DNA of 8,706 nucleotides. Origin: Methylophaga sp. (GTDB taxonomy: Bacteria; Pseudomonadota; Gammaproteobacteria; Nitrosococcales; Methylophagaceae). Within the stretch, counting starts at the first letter, position 1. Every line of letters starts with the position of its first letter. The translations under genes were made by a program, and so were the position numbers. The notes beneath the pieces are model-generated. The model saw only the letters and a program-made list of their open reading frames with translations, had not been told where the DNA came from and made no database searches. The stretch lies in assembly GCA_007117275.1 (NCBI GenBank), contig SKGV01000014.1:1-8706 (forward strand), written 5' to 3'. Below, one piece after another: positions 1 through 7,002 of this stretch.

Positions 1-833
1 CGGTTGTTACGATTGATGACGCGGCGGTAAAGATCGTTCAGATCCGATGTGGCAAAACGACCACCGTCCAGAGGCACCAAAGGACGCAAATCAGGTGGCA
101 ATACTGGCAGTACTTCCATCACCATCCACTCTGGTTTGTTACCTGACTCAAGGAATGCTTCCATCAACTTCAAACGCTTGCTCAGCTTCTTGATTTTGGT
201 TTCAGAGTTGGTGCCATTAATTTCATCACGAATTGTGTCAATTTCTTTAACAATATCGATGGATCTCAGCAACTGCTGGACAGCCTCAGCACCCATTCTG
301 GCGTCGAATTCATCACCATATTCTTCGACTGCTTGAAGATACATTTCATCAGACAGCAGTTGACCTTTCTCTAGTGGTGTCATACCTGGGTCAACCACGA
401 TGAATGCTTCAAAATACAGCACGCGTTCGATATCACGCAGGGGCATATCAAGGAACAGAGAGATTCGTGATGGCAGTGATTTGAGGAACCAGATGTGGGC
501 CACCGGACTTGCCAGTTCAATATGCCCCATGCGCTCACGACGCACCTTGGCCACAGTCACTTCAACACCGCATTTCTCACAGATGACACCGCGATGCTTC
601 AGACGCTTGTACTTGCCACACAGGCACTCATAATCTTTGACAGGGCCAAAGATTTTGCAGCAAAACAAACCTTCACGTTCTGGTTTGAAAGTACGGTAGT
701 TGATGGTTTCCGGTTTTTTAACTTCGCCAAACGACCAGGAACGGACCATTTTGGGTGACGCCAGGGCGATCCGAATTGCGTCGAACTCTTCGGGTTGAGT
801 CTGTTGCTTTAGTAAGTTAAGCAAATCTTTCAT
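1..833 (-). CDS. rpoC: DNA-directed RNA polymerase subunit beta' (5' part, runs off the window)
   Basis: Beta' is the largest subunit of bacterial RNA polymerase; it carries the catalytic magnesium site and most of the clamp. Only the first 277 codons are present, read from an ATG at 831-833. The translation begins MKDLLNLLKQQTQPEEFDAI and continues with the family block RSWSFGEVKKPETINYRTFK. The N-terminal zinc site is intact, with Cys70, Cys72, Cys85 and Cys88 (ECLCGKY and VICEKCGVEV). The visible part ends in PPDLRPLVPLDGGRFATSDL and LYRRVINRNN, just before the lid and rudder. The catalytic NADFDGD loop lies outside the window. The start is supported by GGAGA about nine bases upstream and by the match to the usual beta' N-terminus. 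It lies 63 bases downstream of rpoB and is surely cotranscribed with it. No frameshift or unusual residue is seen. Confidence 0.98.
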   Translation of the reverse strand, partial: MKDLLNLLKQQTQPEEFDAIRIALASPKMVRSWSFGEVKKPETINYRTFKPEREGLFCCKIFGPVKDYECLCGKYKRLKHRGVICEKCGVEVTVAKVRRERMGHIELASPVAHIWFLKSLPSRISLFLDMPLRDIERVLYFEAFIVVDPGMTPLEKGQLLSDEMYLQAVEEYGDEFDARMGAEAVQQLLRSIDIVKEIDTIRDEINGTNSETKIKKLSKRLKLMEAFLESGNKPEWMVMEVLPVLPPDLRPLVPLDGGRFATSDLNDLYRRVINRNN

Positions 834-896
834 ATTTAATTCTCCGCTGCCGCTCACACGGCAAATGTTTGATTATCGCTGTCAAAACCGGCCAAA

Positions 897-3800
897 CTAT
901 TCGTCAACCAGGTCGACATCGATACCCAGTGAGCGAATCTCACGCGTTAATACTCTGAAGGACTCTGGCATGCCTGCGTCCATACGATAATCACCATCCA
1001 CGATGTTTTTGTAGATCTTGGTTCTGCCGCTCACATCATCAGACTTGACCGTCAACATTTCCTGAAGTGTGTAGGCTGCACCGTATGCTTGTAGCGCCCA
1101 CACCTCCATCTCACCGAACCTTTGACCACCGAACTGCGCCTTACCACCCAATGGCTGCTGCGTAACCAGGCTGTACGGGCCGGTTGAACGGGCGTGCATC
1201 TTGTCATCAACCAAGTGATTGAGTTTCAGGATATGCATGTAGCCAATGGTCACAGGCCGGTGGAAGAATTCACCGGTTCGACCATCAATCAAACGGGCCT
1301 GTCCGCTTCTTGGCAAGCCAGCTAGTTCAAGCATGTCTTTGATTTCTTCTTCCTTGGCGCCATCAAATACAGGTGACGCCATAGGCACACCCTGTTTCAG
1401 GTTGTCGGCCAGCTCAAGGATTTCGACATCCGACAGCGAGTCCAGCTGTTCTTTTTTGCCGCTGGTGTTGTAGATCTTATCGAGGAAGTCGCGTAGCTCG
1501 GCGACTTCTCTTTGCTGCTTGAGCATCTCGTCGATCTTGAAGCCAAGACCTTTAGCTGCCCAGCCAAGATGCACTTCAAGAATCTGGCCGATATTCATCC
1601 GCGATGGCACACCCAATGGGTTTAAGACGATATCCACCGGACGACCATCTTCGGTGTAAGGCATATCTTCTACCGGCACGATATTGGAAATAACACCTTT
1701 GTTACCATGACGGCCGGCCAGTTTATCACCAGGCTGAATACGACGTTTCACTGCCAGGAAAACTTTGACCATGCGCTGAACACCAGGCGCCAAATCATGG
1801 CCTGAAGTCAGTTTTTCTTTCTTTAGTTCAAACGCTTCGTCCATGTCTTGACGATATTGCTTGATCTGATTTGAGGCCTGCTCAAGCAAGGCGTTTAGTG
1901 AATCGTCCGCCATGCGGATTTCGAACCACCTTGTTTGCTCCAGAGCTTTGAGGAAGCTTTTTGTAATTTTGCCACCCTTGTCAAGACCCGGTGCTTTTTC
2001 AACTGCTTTACCGGTCAAAGCACGTTCTAGTCGAGCGAAGACATCATCCACCATGATACGGTTTTGATCTTTCAAGTCAGCCCAGACTTTTTCTAGCTCA
2101 GCTTTTTCGATCTGCCGTGTTCGGTCATCTTTTTCAACGCCTTCACGGGTAAAAACCTGAACATCCACAACAGTGCCGTAAGTTCCCGATGGAACACGCA
2201 GCGATGAATCTTTCACATCAGCAGCTTTTTCGCCAAAAATAGCCCTCAGCAGTTTTTCTTCTGGGGTCAGTTGGGTTTCACCTTTTGGTGTGACTTTACC
2301 GACCAGAATATCGCCTGGCTTGACCTCAGCACCAACATAAACAATGCCTGACTCATCAAGCTTGGCAAGGGCGCCTTCACTGACGTTCGGGATATCGCTG
2401 GTAATTTCTTCGGTGCCCAGCTTGGTATCACGCGCCAGACAGTTCAATTCTTGAATATGAATGGTGGTGAAACGGTCTTCCTCTACCACACGCTCGGATA
2501 ACAAAATCGAGTCTTCGAAGTTATATCCATTCCACGGCATGAATGCGACTAGGATGTTTTGACCCAGTGCCAGCTCACCTTTGTCGGTGGAGGGACCATC
2601 TGCCAACACATCGCCTTTTGCAATCAAATCGCCCGGCTTAACGATTGGGCTCTGGTTGATCGTTGTACTCTGGTTAGAACGGGCGTATTTGATCAGGTTA
2701 TAAATATCAACACCGGATTCAGAACCTTCTGTCTCGTTATCATTGACACGGATAACGATACGGCTGGCATCAACAGAGTCCACCACACCGCCTCGACGTG
2801 CAGTGACCATGACGCCTGAATCTTGGGCAACCACACGCTCCATTCCAGTCCCGACAATCGGTTTTTCGGCACGCAACGTCGGTACCGCCTGACGCTGCAT
2901 GTTCGACCCCATCAAAGCACGGTTTGCATCGTCATGTTCCAGGAATGGAATTAATGAAGCAGCGACAGATACCACCTGACGAGGTGAGACGTCCATAAAC
3001 TGAACCTGTTCAGACGGCATCAATGAAAATTCGTTTCGGTGGCGACATGGCACCATGCTGTCCATGATCCGACCCTTATCATCGAGATTGATGGTCGCCT
3101 GAGCAATACGATATTCGCCTTCATCAATCGCTGATAGATACAGAATTTCGTCTGTTGCTTTACCATCAACCACTTTACGGTATGGCGTCTCAATAAAGCC
3201 ATATTCATTGGTGCGTGCATAACAGGCCAAGGAATTAATCAGACCAATGTTTGGACCTTCAGGTGTTTCAATTGGGCACACACGACCGTAATGCGTTGGG
3301 TGAACGTCACGCACTTCAAAACCAGCACGCTCACGGGTCAAACCGCCAGGCCCTAATGCAGAAACACGGCGTTTGTGTGTCACTTCTGATAATGGATTGT
3401 TCTGATCCATGAACTGTGACAATTGGCTTGAACCGAAAAACTCCTTAATCGCCGCAGCAACCGGTTTAGCATTGATCAACTGTTGCGGCATTAAACCCTC
3501 AGATTCAGCAATGCTCAGACGCTCACGAACCGCCCGTTCAACACGCACAAGACCGACGCGGAACTGATTCTCGGCCATTTCTCCGACGCTACGTACACGA
3601 CGGTTGCCGAGATGATCAATATCGTCAACAACCCCGTTGCCATTACGAATAGATATGAGTTCTCTCAGAACGGCAACAATATCGTCTTTGCTCAGTGTGC
3701 CCTCGCCATCAAGTGCTTCTCGACCCAAACGACGATTGAACTTCATTCGACCGACGTTGGACAGATCGTAACGATCGAGCGTAAAAAACAGGCTGTTAAA

Positions 3801-4973
3801 CAGGTTAACCGCTGCATCTTCCGTCGGCGGTTCGCCAGGGCGCATCATTCGATAAATTTCGATTTTCGCTTCCAGAGGACTACGCGTCTCATCAAAACGC
3901 AATGTGTCTGAGATAAACGGGCCATGATCCAAATCGTTGGCGTAAATAGTCTCAATGACATTGATATCAAACCGTCTGAATGCATCAAGCATGTCAGAAG
4001 TGATCTCATCGTTGGCTGACGCCAGTAGTTCACCAGTTTGAGGGTCAACCATGTCTTTGGCCAGTACCTTGCCAACCAGGTAGCTTTCTGGAACCAACAG
4101 GCTGTTCATTCCTGCTTTTTCCATTTGTCTGATATGTCTACCGGTGATTTGGCGCTCGGCCTCTACAATGATTTCACCGTCGGGGTTCACGATGTCGAAC
4201 GGCACTGACTGTCCACGAAGACGCTGAGGTTCGAGGGCAAGATCAAAATCATCGCCTTGACGAGTGAATACGTCATTGTCGAAGAACATCTCCAGGATTT
4301 CTTGGTTAGAGTAATCCAGTGCGCGTAATAAGATTGTCGCAGGCAGTTTTCTTCTGCGATCGATCCGCACATAAACGGCATCTTTCGGATCAAACTCAAA
4401 GTCCAACCATGAACCACGGTAGGGAATAACACGTGCGTTATAGAGAATTTTGCCTGATGAGTGCGTTTTGCCGCGATCGCTATCAAAGAACACACCAGGT
4501 GATCGATGCAACTGCGACACGATGACGCGCTCAGTACCATTGATGACGAAATTACCTTTTTCCGTCATCAGCGGGATTTCTCCCATATAAACTTCCTGCT
4601 CTTTGATGTCTTTGACAACTTTAGACTTTGCAGGGGCATCTTTGTCGTAAATGACAAGACGCATTTTGACTCTCAGAGGGGCAGCATAGGTGACACCACG
4701 CAGCTGGCATTCCTTCACGTCAAAGGACGGGGTTCCCAGTCGATAGCTGACATATTGCAGCTCAGCCATACCGGTATGGCTTTTGATTGGAAAGACTGAC
4801 TCAAATGCAGCATGCAAACCTTTGGCAGCACGCTCCTCAGCCAATGCGTCAATTTGAAGGAAATCCTGGTAGGAGTTGACCTGGGTGGCCAGCAAGTTAG
4901 GTACTGTGAGTACACTCGGACGCTTGCCAAAATCTTTACGAATCCGTTTTTTCTCGGTAAACGTATAAGCCAT
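897..4973 (-). CDS. rpoB: DNA-directed RNA polymerase subunit beta
   Basis: Beta forms one side of the polymerase active-site cleft and binds rifampicin. The gene is complete at 1358 residues, against 1342 in E. coli; by eye the extra length falls partly before the rifampicin pocket (offset +7) and partly in the middle of the protein. The N-terminus MAYTFTEKKRIRKDFGKRPS is typical. The rifampicin region spans about residues 514-580 (FGSSQLSQFMDQNNPLSE, HKRRVSALGPGGLTRERAGF). Gln520, Asp523, His533, Arg536, Ser538 and Leu540 match the E. coli residues 513, 516, 526, 529, 531 and 533 of the drug-sensitive form. Active-site elements follow: NGYNFEDSILLSE (Glu820, Asp821) and GDKLAGRHGNKGVISN (Lys1084, Lys1092). 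The C-terminal clamp contribution includes GGKAQFGGQRFGEMEVWAL, and the protein ends IDVDLVDE. The SD GAGGTG sits about six bases before the ATG. It follows rplL after a 175-base spacer with a terminator-like hairpin. Confidence 0.99.
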   Translation of the reverse strand: MAYTFTEKKRIRKDFGKRPSVLTVPNLLATQVNSYQDFLQIDALAEERAAKGLHAAFESVFPIKSHTGMAELQYVSYRLGTPSFDVKECQLRGVTYAAPLRVKMRLVIYDKDAPAKSKVVKDIKEQEVYMGEIPLMTEKGNFVINGTERVIVSQLHRSPGVFFDSDRGKTHSSGKILYNARVIPYRGSWLDFEFDPKDAVYVRIDRRRKLPATILLRALDYSNQEILEMFFDNDVFTRQGDDFDLALEPQRLRGQSVPFDIVNPDGEIIVEAERQITGRHIRQMEKAGMNSLLVPESYLVGKVLAKDMVDPQTGELLASANDEITSDMLDAFRRFDINVIETIYANDLDHGPFISDTLRFDETRSPLEAKIEIYRMMRPGEPPTEDAAVNLFNSLFFTLDRYDLSNVGRMKFNRRLGREALDGEGTLSKDDIVAVLRELISIRNGNGVVDDIDHLGNRRVRSVGEMAENQFRVGLVRVERAVRERLSIAESEGLMPQQLINAKPVAAAIKEFFGSSQLSQFMDQNNPLSEVTHKRRVSALGPGGLTRERAGFEVRDVHPTHYGRVCPIETPEGPNIGLINSLACYARTNEYGFIETPYRKVVDGKATDEILYLSAIDEGEYRIAQATINLDDKGRIMDSMVPCRHRNEFSLMPSEQVQFMDVSPRQVVSVAASLIPFLEHDDANRALMGSNMQRQAVPTLRAEKPIVGTGMERVVAQDSGVMVTARRGGVVDSVDASRIVIRVNDNETEGSESGVDIYNLIKYARSNQSTTINQSPIVKPGDLIAKGDVLADGPSTDKGELALGQNILVAFMPWNGYNFEDSILLSERVVEEDRFTTIHIQELNCLARDTKLGTEEITSDIPNVSEGALAKLDESGIVYVGAEVKPGDILVGKVTPKGETQLTPEEKLLRAIFGEKAADVKDSSLRVPSGTYGTVVDVQVFTREGVEKDDRTRQIEKAELEKVWADLKDQNRIMVDDVFARLERALTGKAVEKAPGLDKGGKITKSFLKALEQTRWFEIRMADDSLNALLEQASNQIKQYRQDMDEAFELKKEKLTSGHDLAPGVQRMVKVFLAVKRRIQPGDKLAGRHGNKGVISNIVPVEDMPYTEDGRPVDIVLNPLGVPSRMNIGQILEVHLGWAAKGLGFKIDEMLKQQREVAELRDFLDKIYNTSGKKEQLDSLSDVEILELADNLKQGVPMASPVFDGAKEEEIKDMLELAGLPRSGQARLIDGRTGEFFHRPVTIGYMHILKLNHLVDDKMHARSTGPYSLVTQQPLGGKAQFGGQRFGEMEVWALQAYGAAYTLQEMLTVKSDDVSGRTKIYKNIVDGDYRMDAGMPESFRVLTREIRSLGIDVDLVDE

Positions 4974-5043
4974 GTATTACACCTCGAAGAACGACCTGTT
5001 TTTTTGTGGCACCACAAAATCCAGGCAGGGGTCAGTTTTTTAT

Positions 5044-5067
5044 AGGCTGTTAGCTAATAAACAGCCT
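5044..5067 (-). other. Hairpin in the rpoB leader
   Basis: AGGCTGTT and AACAGCCT form an 8-bp perfect stem around an eight-base loop, just downstream of the terminator-like hairpin. The transcript after it is A-rich (ATAAAAAAC), so this is not an intrinsic terminator. It could be an RNA-processing or stabilising element in the rpoBC leader. Function is unknown. Confidence 0.4.
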
Positions 5068-5074
5068 GCAACGG

Positions 5075-5103
5075 AAAAAGGCCGGTGACCAAAGTCACCA
5101 GCC
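5075..5103 (-). terminator. Intrinsic terminator / attenuator between rplL and rpoB
   Basis: On the minus strand a 10-bp stem (GGCTGGTGAC pairing with GTCACCGGCC, one G-U pair) closes a four-base loop TTTG and is followed directly by five T residues (bases 5079-5075) and then CC. This is the classic form of a Rho-independent terminator. It lies 45 bases after the rplL stop and about 100 bases before the rpoB start. With no recognisable promoter between it and rpoB, full termination would silence rpoBC, so it most likely acts as a partial attenuator. The E. coli rplL-rpoB spacer is known to hold such an attenuator. The short U-tract fits incomplete termination; efficiency cannot be read from sequence. 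Confidence 0.8.
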
Positions 5104-5114
5104 GATTTCTTTTT

Positions 5115-5135
5115 CGTGGTTAGAAACTCACCACG
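5115..5135 (-). other. Hairpin just after rplL
   Basis: CGTGGT (5130-5135 read on the minus strand) and ACCACG (5115-5120) form a 6-bp stem around a nine-base loop, 14 bases past the rplL stop. It is followed by an A-rich, not U-rich, stretch, so it is not itself a terminator. It could protect the rplL 3' end or be part of an RNase processing site, as is known in the E. coli rplL-rpoB spacer. That role is inferred by position only. Confidence 0.4.
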
Positions 5136-5148
5136 ATGGTTATACAGC

Positions 5149-5523
5149 TTACTTAAGTTCAGCAGTTGCGCCTGCTTCTTGCAGTTGCTTGAGAATGTCT
5201 TCAGCTTCAGCTTTTTCAACACCTTCTTTAACTGTAGCAGGAGCGCCTTCAACCATATCTTTGGCTTCTTTCAAACCAAGACCGGTGATACCACGAATCA
5301 CTTTGATAACACCCACTTTGTTCTCACCAAAGCTAGTCATAACAACGCTGAACTCAGTTTGCTCTTCACCGGCGGCGGCAGCGGGTGCTGCAGCAGCGGC
5401 AGCAGCGACAGGCGCTGCGGCAGTTACGCCGAATTTTTCTTCCATTGCTTCGATCAGATCAACGATCTCAACAACTGTCATATTGGAAATCGCTTCCAAG
5501 ATATCGTCTTTAGATACAGCCAT
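5149..5523 (-). CDS. rplL: 50S ribosomal protein L7/L12
   Basis: L7/L12 is the multicopy stalk protein of the large subunit; its C-terminal domain recruits and stimulates translation GTPases such as EF-Tu and EF-G. The product has 124 residues (E. coli 121). Residues 1-33 form the helical dimerisation domain that docks on L10 (MAVSKDDILEAISNMTVVEI). Residues about 34-52 are the flexible hinge, almost all alanine with a few prolines. Residues about 55-124 form the C-terminal domain with the conserved block NKVGVIKVIRGITGLGLKEA. The ATG at 5521-5523 is preceded by AGGAAAA as SD. It lies 54 bases after rplJ and is expected to be translated several-fold more than its neighbours, since each ribosome carries several copies. 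The alanine hinge is a GC-rich GCN repeat in the DNA, normal for this family. Confidence 0.99.
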   Translation of the reverse strand: MAVSKDDILEAISNMTVVEIVDLIEAMEEKFGVTAAAPVAAAAAAAPAAAAGEEQTEFSVVMTSFGENKVGVIKVIRGITGLGLKEAKDMVEGAPATVKEGVEKAEAEDILKQLQEAGATAELK

Positions 5524-5562
5524 GATATTTTCCTATTTCAAGCTTACAGAATAAATTACGTA

Positions 5563-5587
5563 CTTAAGCCACTGGGCTTAAGCCACT
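5563..5587 (-). repeat. 11-bp tandem duplication forming a hairpin over the rplJ stop codon
   Basis: The sequence AGTGGCTTAAG (minus strand) occurs twice, at 5577-5587 and 5563-5573, separated by three bases. Because CTTAAG is itself palindromic, the two copies also create a perfect 8-bp hairpin with a four-base loop: CTTAAGCC, CAGT, GGCTTAAG (5582-5563). The rplJ TAA stop (5580-5578) lies inside the 5' arm. No U-tract follows, so it is not an intrinsic terminator. Confidence 0.75.
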
Positions 5588-6105
5588 TGTTTTGCGTCGC
5601 GGACAGCCGCGAACGTACGAACCATCTTGCTGGTTGGCGCCTGCAAAGTACGGACAAACTTCTCGACAGGTGCTTTAAGCGTGCCCATAAACATGCTGAT
5701 AGCCTGTTCTTTGGTTGGCATTTTAGCCAGACGCTCAAGCTCTGAAGCTGGCAGCAACTGCCCGCCAAGAGACACCAGTTTGATTTCAAGTTGTTTGTTG
5801 TCTTTTGCAAAGTCTGCCATGACCCGTGCCACAGCACCCGGATCTTCCAAAGAAAATCCGTATACCAGAGGACCTATCATTCCGTCCTGCATGCAGGCGA
5901 AATCAGTACCCTCTACCGCACGACGAGCCAGAGTGTTTCTGACAACACGCAGATACACATTCTGGTTTCGCGCAGCAACACGTAACTCGGTCATTTTGGC
6001 AACAGGCAAGCCACGGTATTCTGCTGCTACAGCAGAATGCGCCACTTGTGCTACTTCAGCGACCTCAGCAACGACGGCCTTTTTACCTTCGAGATTTAAA
6101 GCCAC
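5578..6105 (-). CDS. rplJ: 50S ribosomal protein L10
   Basis: L10 anchors the L7/L12 dimers to 23S rRNA next to L11 and, as the L10-L12 complex, represses translation of its own mRNA in bacteria where this was studied. The product has 175 residues, ten more than the 165 of E. coli. The N-terminal rRNA-binding domain begins MALNLEGKKAVVAEVAEVAQ and contains MTELRVAARNQNVYLRVVRN and the block RRAVEGTDF. The C-terminal L12-binding helix starts near residue 140 and holds a tandem repeat: KAPVEKFVRTL (144-154) and QAPTSKMVRTF (155-165), then AAVRDAKQVA. That repeat explains the extra length. The start is GTG (6103-6105), chosen because it matches the family N-terminus and follows an unusually complete SD, AAGGAGGT, with a five-base spacer. 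It is preceded by a 204-base structured leader and followed by rplL. Confidence 0.98.
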   Translation of the reverse strand: MALNLEGKKAVVAEVAEVAQVAHSAVAAEYRGLPVAKMTELRVAARNQNVYLRVVRNTLARRAVEGTDFACMQDGMIGPLVYGFSLEDPGAVARVMADFAKDNKQLEIKLVSLGGQLLPASELERLAKMPTKEQAISMFMGTLKAPVEKFVRTLQAPTSKMVRTFAAVRDAKQVA

Positions 6106-6120
6106 CTAAGACCTCCTTAG
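6106..6120 (-). promoter_or_regulatory. Strong SD of rplJ within an inverted repeat
   Basis: On the minus strand the 15 bases before the GTG start read CTAAG-GAGGT-CTTAG. The core GAGGT is flanked by a perfect 5-bp inverted repeat, so the SD could sit in the loop of a small hairpin immediately before the start codon. AAGGAGGT is fully complementary to the usual 16S rRNA 3' end, which supports GTG as the start. Confidence 0.75.
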
Positions 6121-6309
6121 GTTCACTACATAGAGTAGTGAATAGTTGCTCACACGGGAGAGGTAATCTCTCCCACCCTTACGGCATTCAACCTCAGAAA
6201 TTCTGTAGCTGAACCCGTCTGCGCAGGCAGGCTTACGCCTATTAAATCGAAATGCCTGCGGTCTTAGACGACCCGTCATGTGACGGGCGGTCCAATTAGA
6301 TTGACAAAA
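6106..6309 (-). promoter_or_regulatory. rplJ leader, probable L10-L12 autoregulatory RNA
   Basis: This 204-base spacer between rplA and rplJ has no gene but at least four hairpins, given here in transcript order. First, CCCGTC/GACGGG with loop ACAT (6272-6287). Second, a stem CGCAGGC/GCCTGCG (6260-6254 with 6228-6222) whose interior carries an asymmetric A/U-rich bulge and a small hairpin AGGC-GTAA-GCCT, the loop fitting a GNRA tetraloop. Third, GGGAGAG/CTCTCCC with a five-base loop (6156-6174). Fourth, TTCACTAC/GTAGTGAA with a five-base loop (6122-6142), directly upstream of the SD. In E. coli and other bacteria the L10-L12 complex binds the equivalent leader and blocks rplJL translation; position and structure fit, but a match to the L10_leader covariance model was not tested. 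I saw no convincing sigma-70 promoter here. Confidence 0.65.
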
Positions 6310-7002
6310 CTAGCCCAAGAAAGCCTTGTCTACTGTGACGCCTGCACCCATGGTGCTGGAGACACTGATACGTTTGATATATGTTCCCTTGGCGGAACTT
6401 GGTTTCAGCTTGTTCAGATCTTCGATAAGAGCGATCAGGTTCTGACGCAAAGCTTCAACATCAAAGCTCGCATTACCAATAGCACAGTGAATAATCCCTG
6501 CTTTATCTGTACGGTAACGAACCTGGCCCGATTTAGCATTTTTAATAGCCTCAGCCACATTCGGAGTCACTGTACCGACTTTGGGATTTGGCATAAGGCC
6601 TCGTGGCCCCAGCACTTGACCCAGAGTACCAACTATGCGCATCGCGTCAGGTGAGGCAATAACCACATCGAAGTCCATGTTTCCGGCTTTGATGCTTTCA
6701 GCGAGATCTTCAAACCCAACCACATCCGCACCCGCTTCTTTAGCGGCATCCGCGTTAGCACCTTGCGCAAATACGGCAACGCGTACTGTTTTTCCTGTGC
6801 CGTTTGGCAGAACAGTGGAACTACGCACAACTTGATCCGATTTACGTGGGTCAACACCGAGGTTGATTGCGACATCAATTGACTCAACAAATTTTGCGGA
6901 CGCGTTTTCTTTAACAAAGTTCAGCGCTTGGTCGAGTTCGAAAACTTTACCATCTTGCAGTTTTTCGCGAATAGCGCGACTTCTTTTTCCTGAGGCAGCC
7001 AT
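6310..7002 (-). CDS. rplA: 50S ribosomal protein L1
   Basis: L1 forms the mobile L1 stalk that helps release E-site tRNA, and in studied bacteria it represses its own rplKA mRNA. The product has 230 residues (E. coli 234). It starts MAASGKRSRAIREKLQDGKV and carries the family signature LGPRGLMPNPKVGTVTPNVA at about residues 131-150, in the second domain, flanked by first-domain sequence such as FVESIDVAINLGVDPRKSDQ. The C-terminus GTYIKRISVSSTMGAGVTVD is typical. The ATG shares its A with the last base of the rplK TAA stop (TAATG), and the SD GGAGGG (7012-7017) lies inside the rplK coding end. This suggests translational coupling to rplK. No abnormal residue or frame problem is visible. Confidence 0.99.
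   Translation of the reverse strand: MAASGKRSRAIREKLQDGKVFELDQALNFVKENASAKFVESIDVAINLGVDPRKSDQVVRSSTVLPNGTGKTVRVAVFAQGANADAAKEAGADVVGFEDLAESIKAGNMDFDVVIASPDAMRIVGTLGQVLGPRGLMPNPKVGTVTPNVAEAIKNAKSGQVRYRTDKAGIIHCAIGNASFDVEALRQNLIALIEDLNKLKPSSAKGTYIKRISVSSTMGAGVTVDKAFLG

Noticed and set aside
3330..3440. Rifampicin-resistance changes in rpoB
   Set aside because: All key residues (equivalents of E. coli 513, 516, 526, 529, 531, 533) are wild type; the only nearby difference is Val for Ile at position 530 equivalent, a conservative change.
5372..5425. GC-rich trinucleotide-like repeat
   Set aside because: It encodes the alanine hinge of L7/L12, normal for the family, and is not a regular microsatellite.
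5189..5554. 121-codon plus-strand ORF with an alanine-rich centre
   Set aside because: The alanine run is the reverse complement of the GCN hinge of L7/L12; a shadow.
5116..5745. 209-codon plus-strand ORF opposite rplL and rplJ
   Set aside because: It is antisense to two certain ribosomal protein genes, is Cys/Ser/Phe/His-rich with no family pattern, and crosses the spacer; its length comes from the codon bias of the real genes.
6250..6320. Possible sigma-70 promoter for rplJ (TTGTCA near 6305, TTTAAT near 6245)
   Set aside because: Neither element has a partner at acceptable spacing; I could not support a promoter in the leader.
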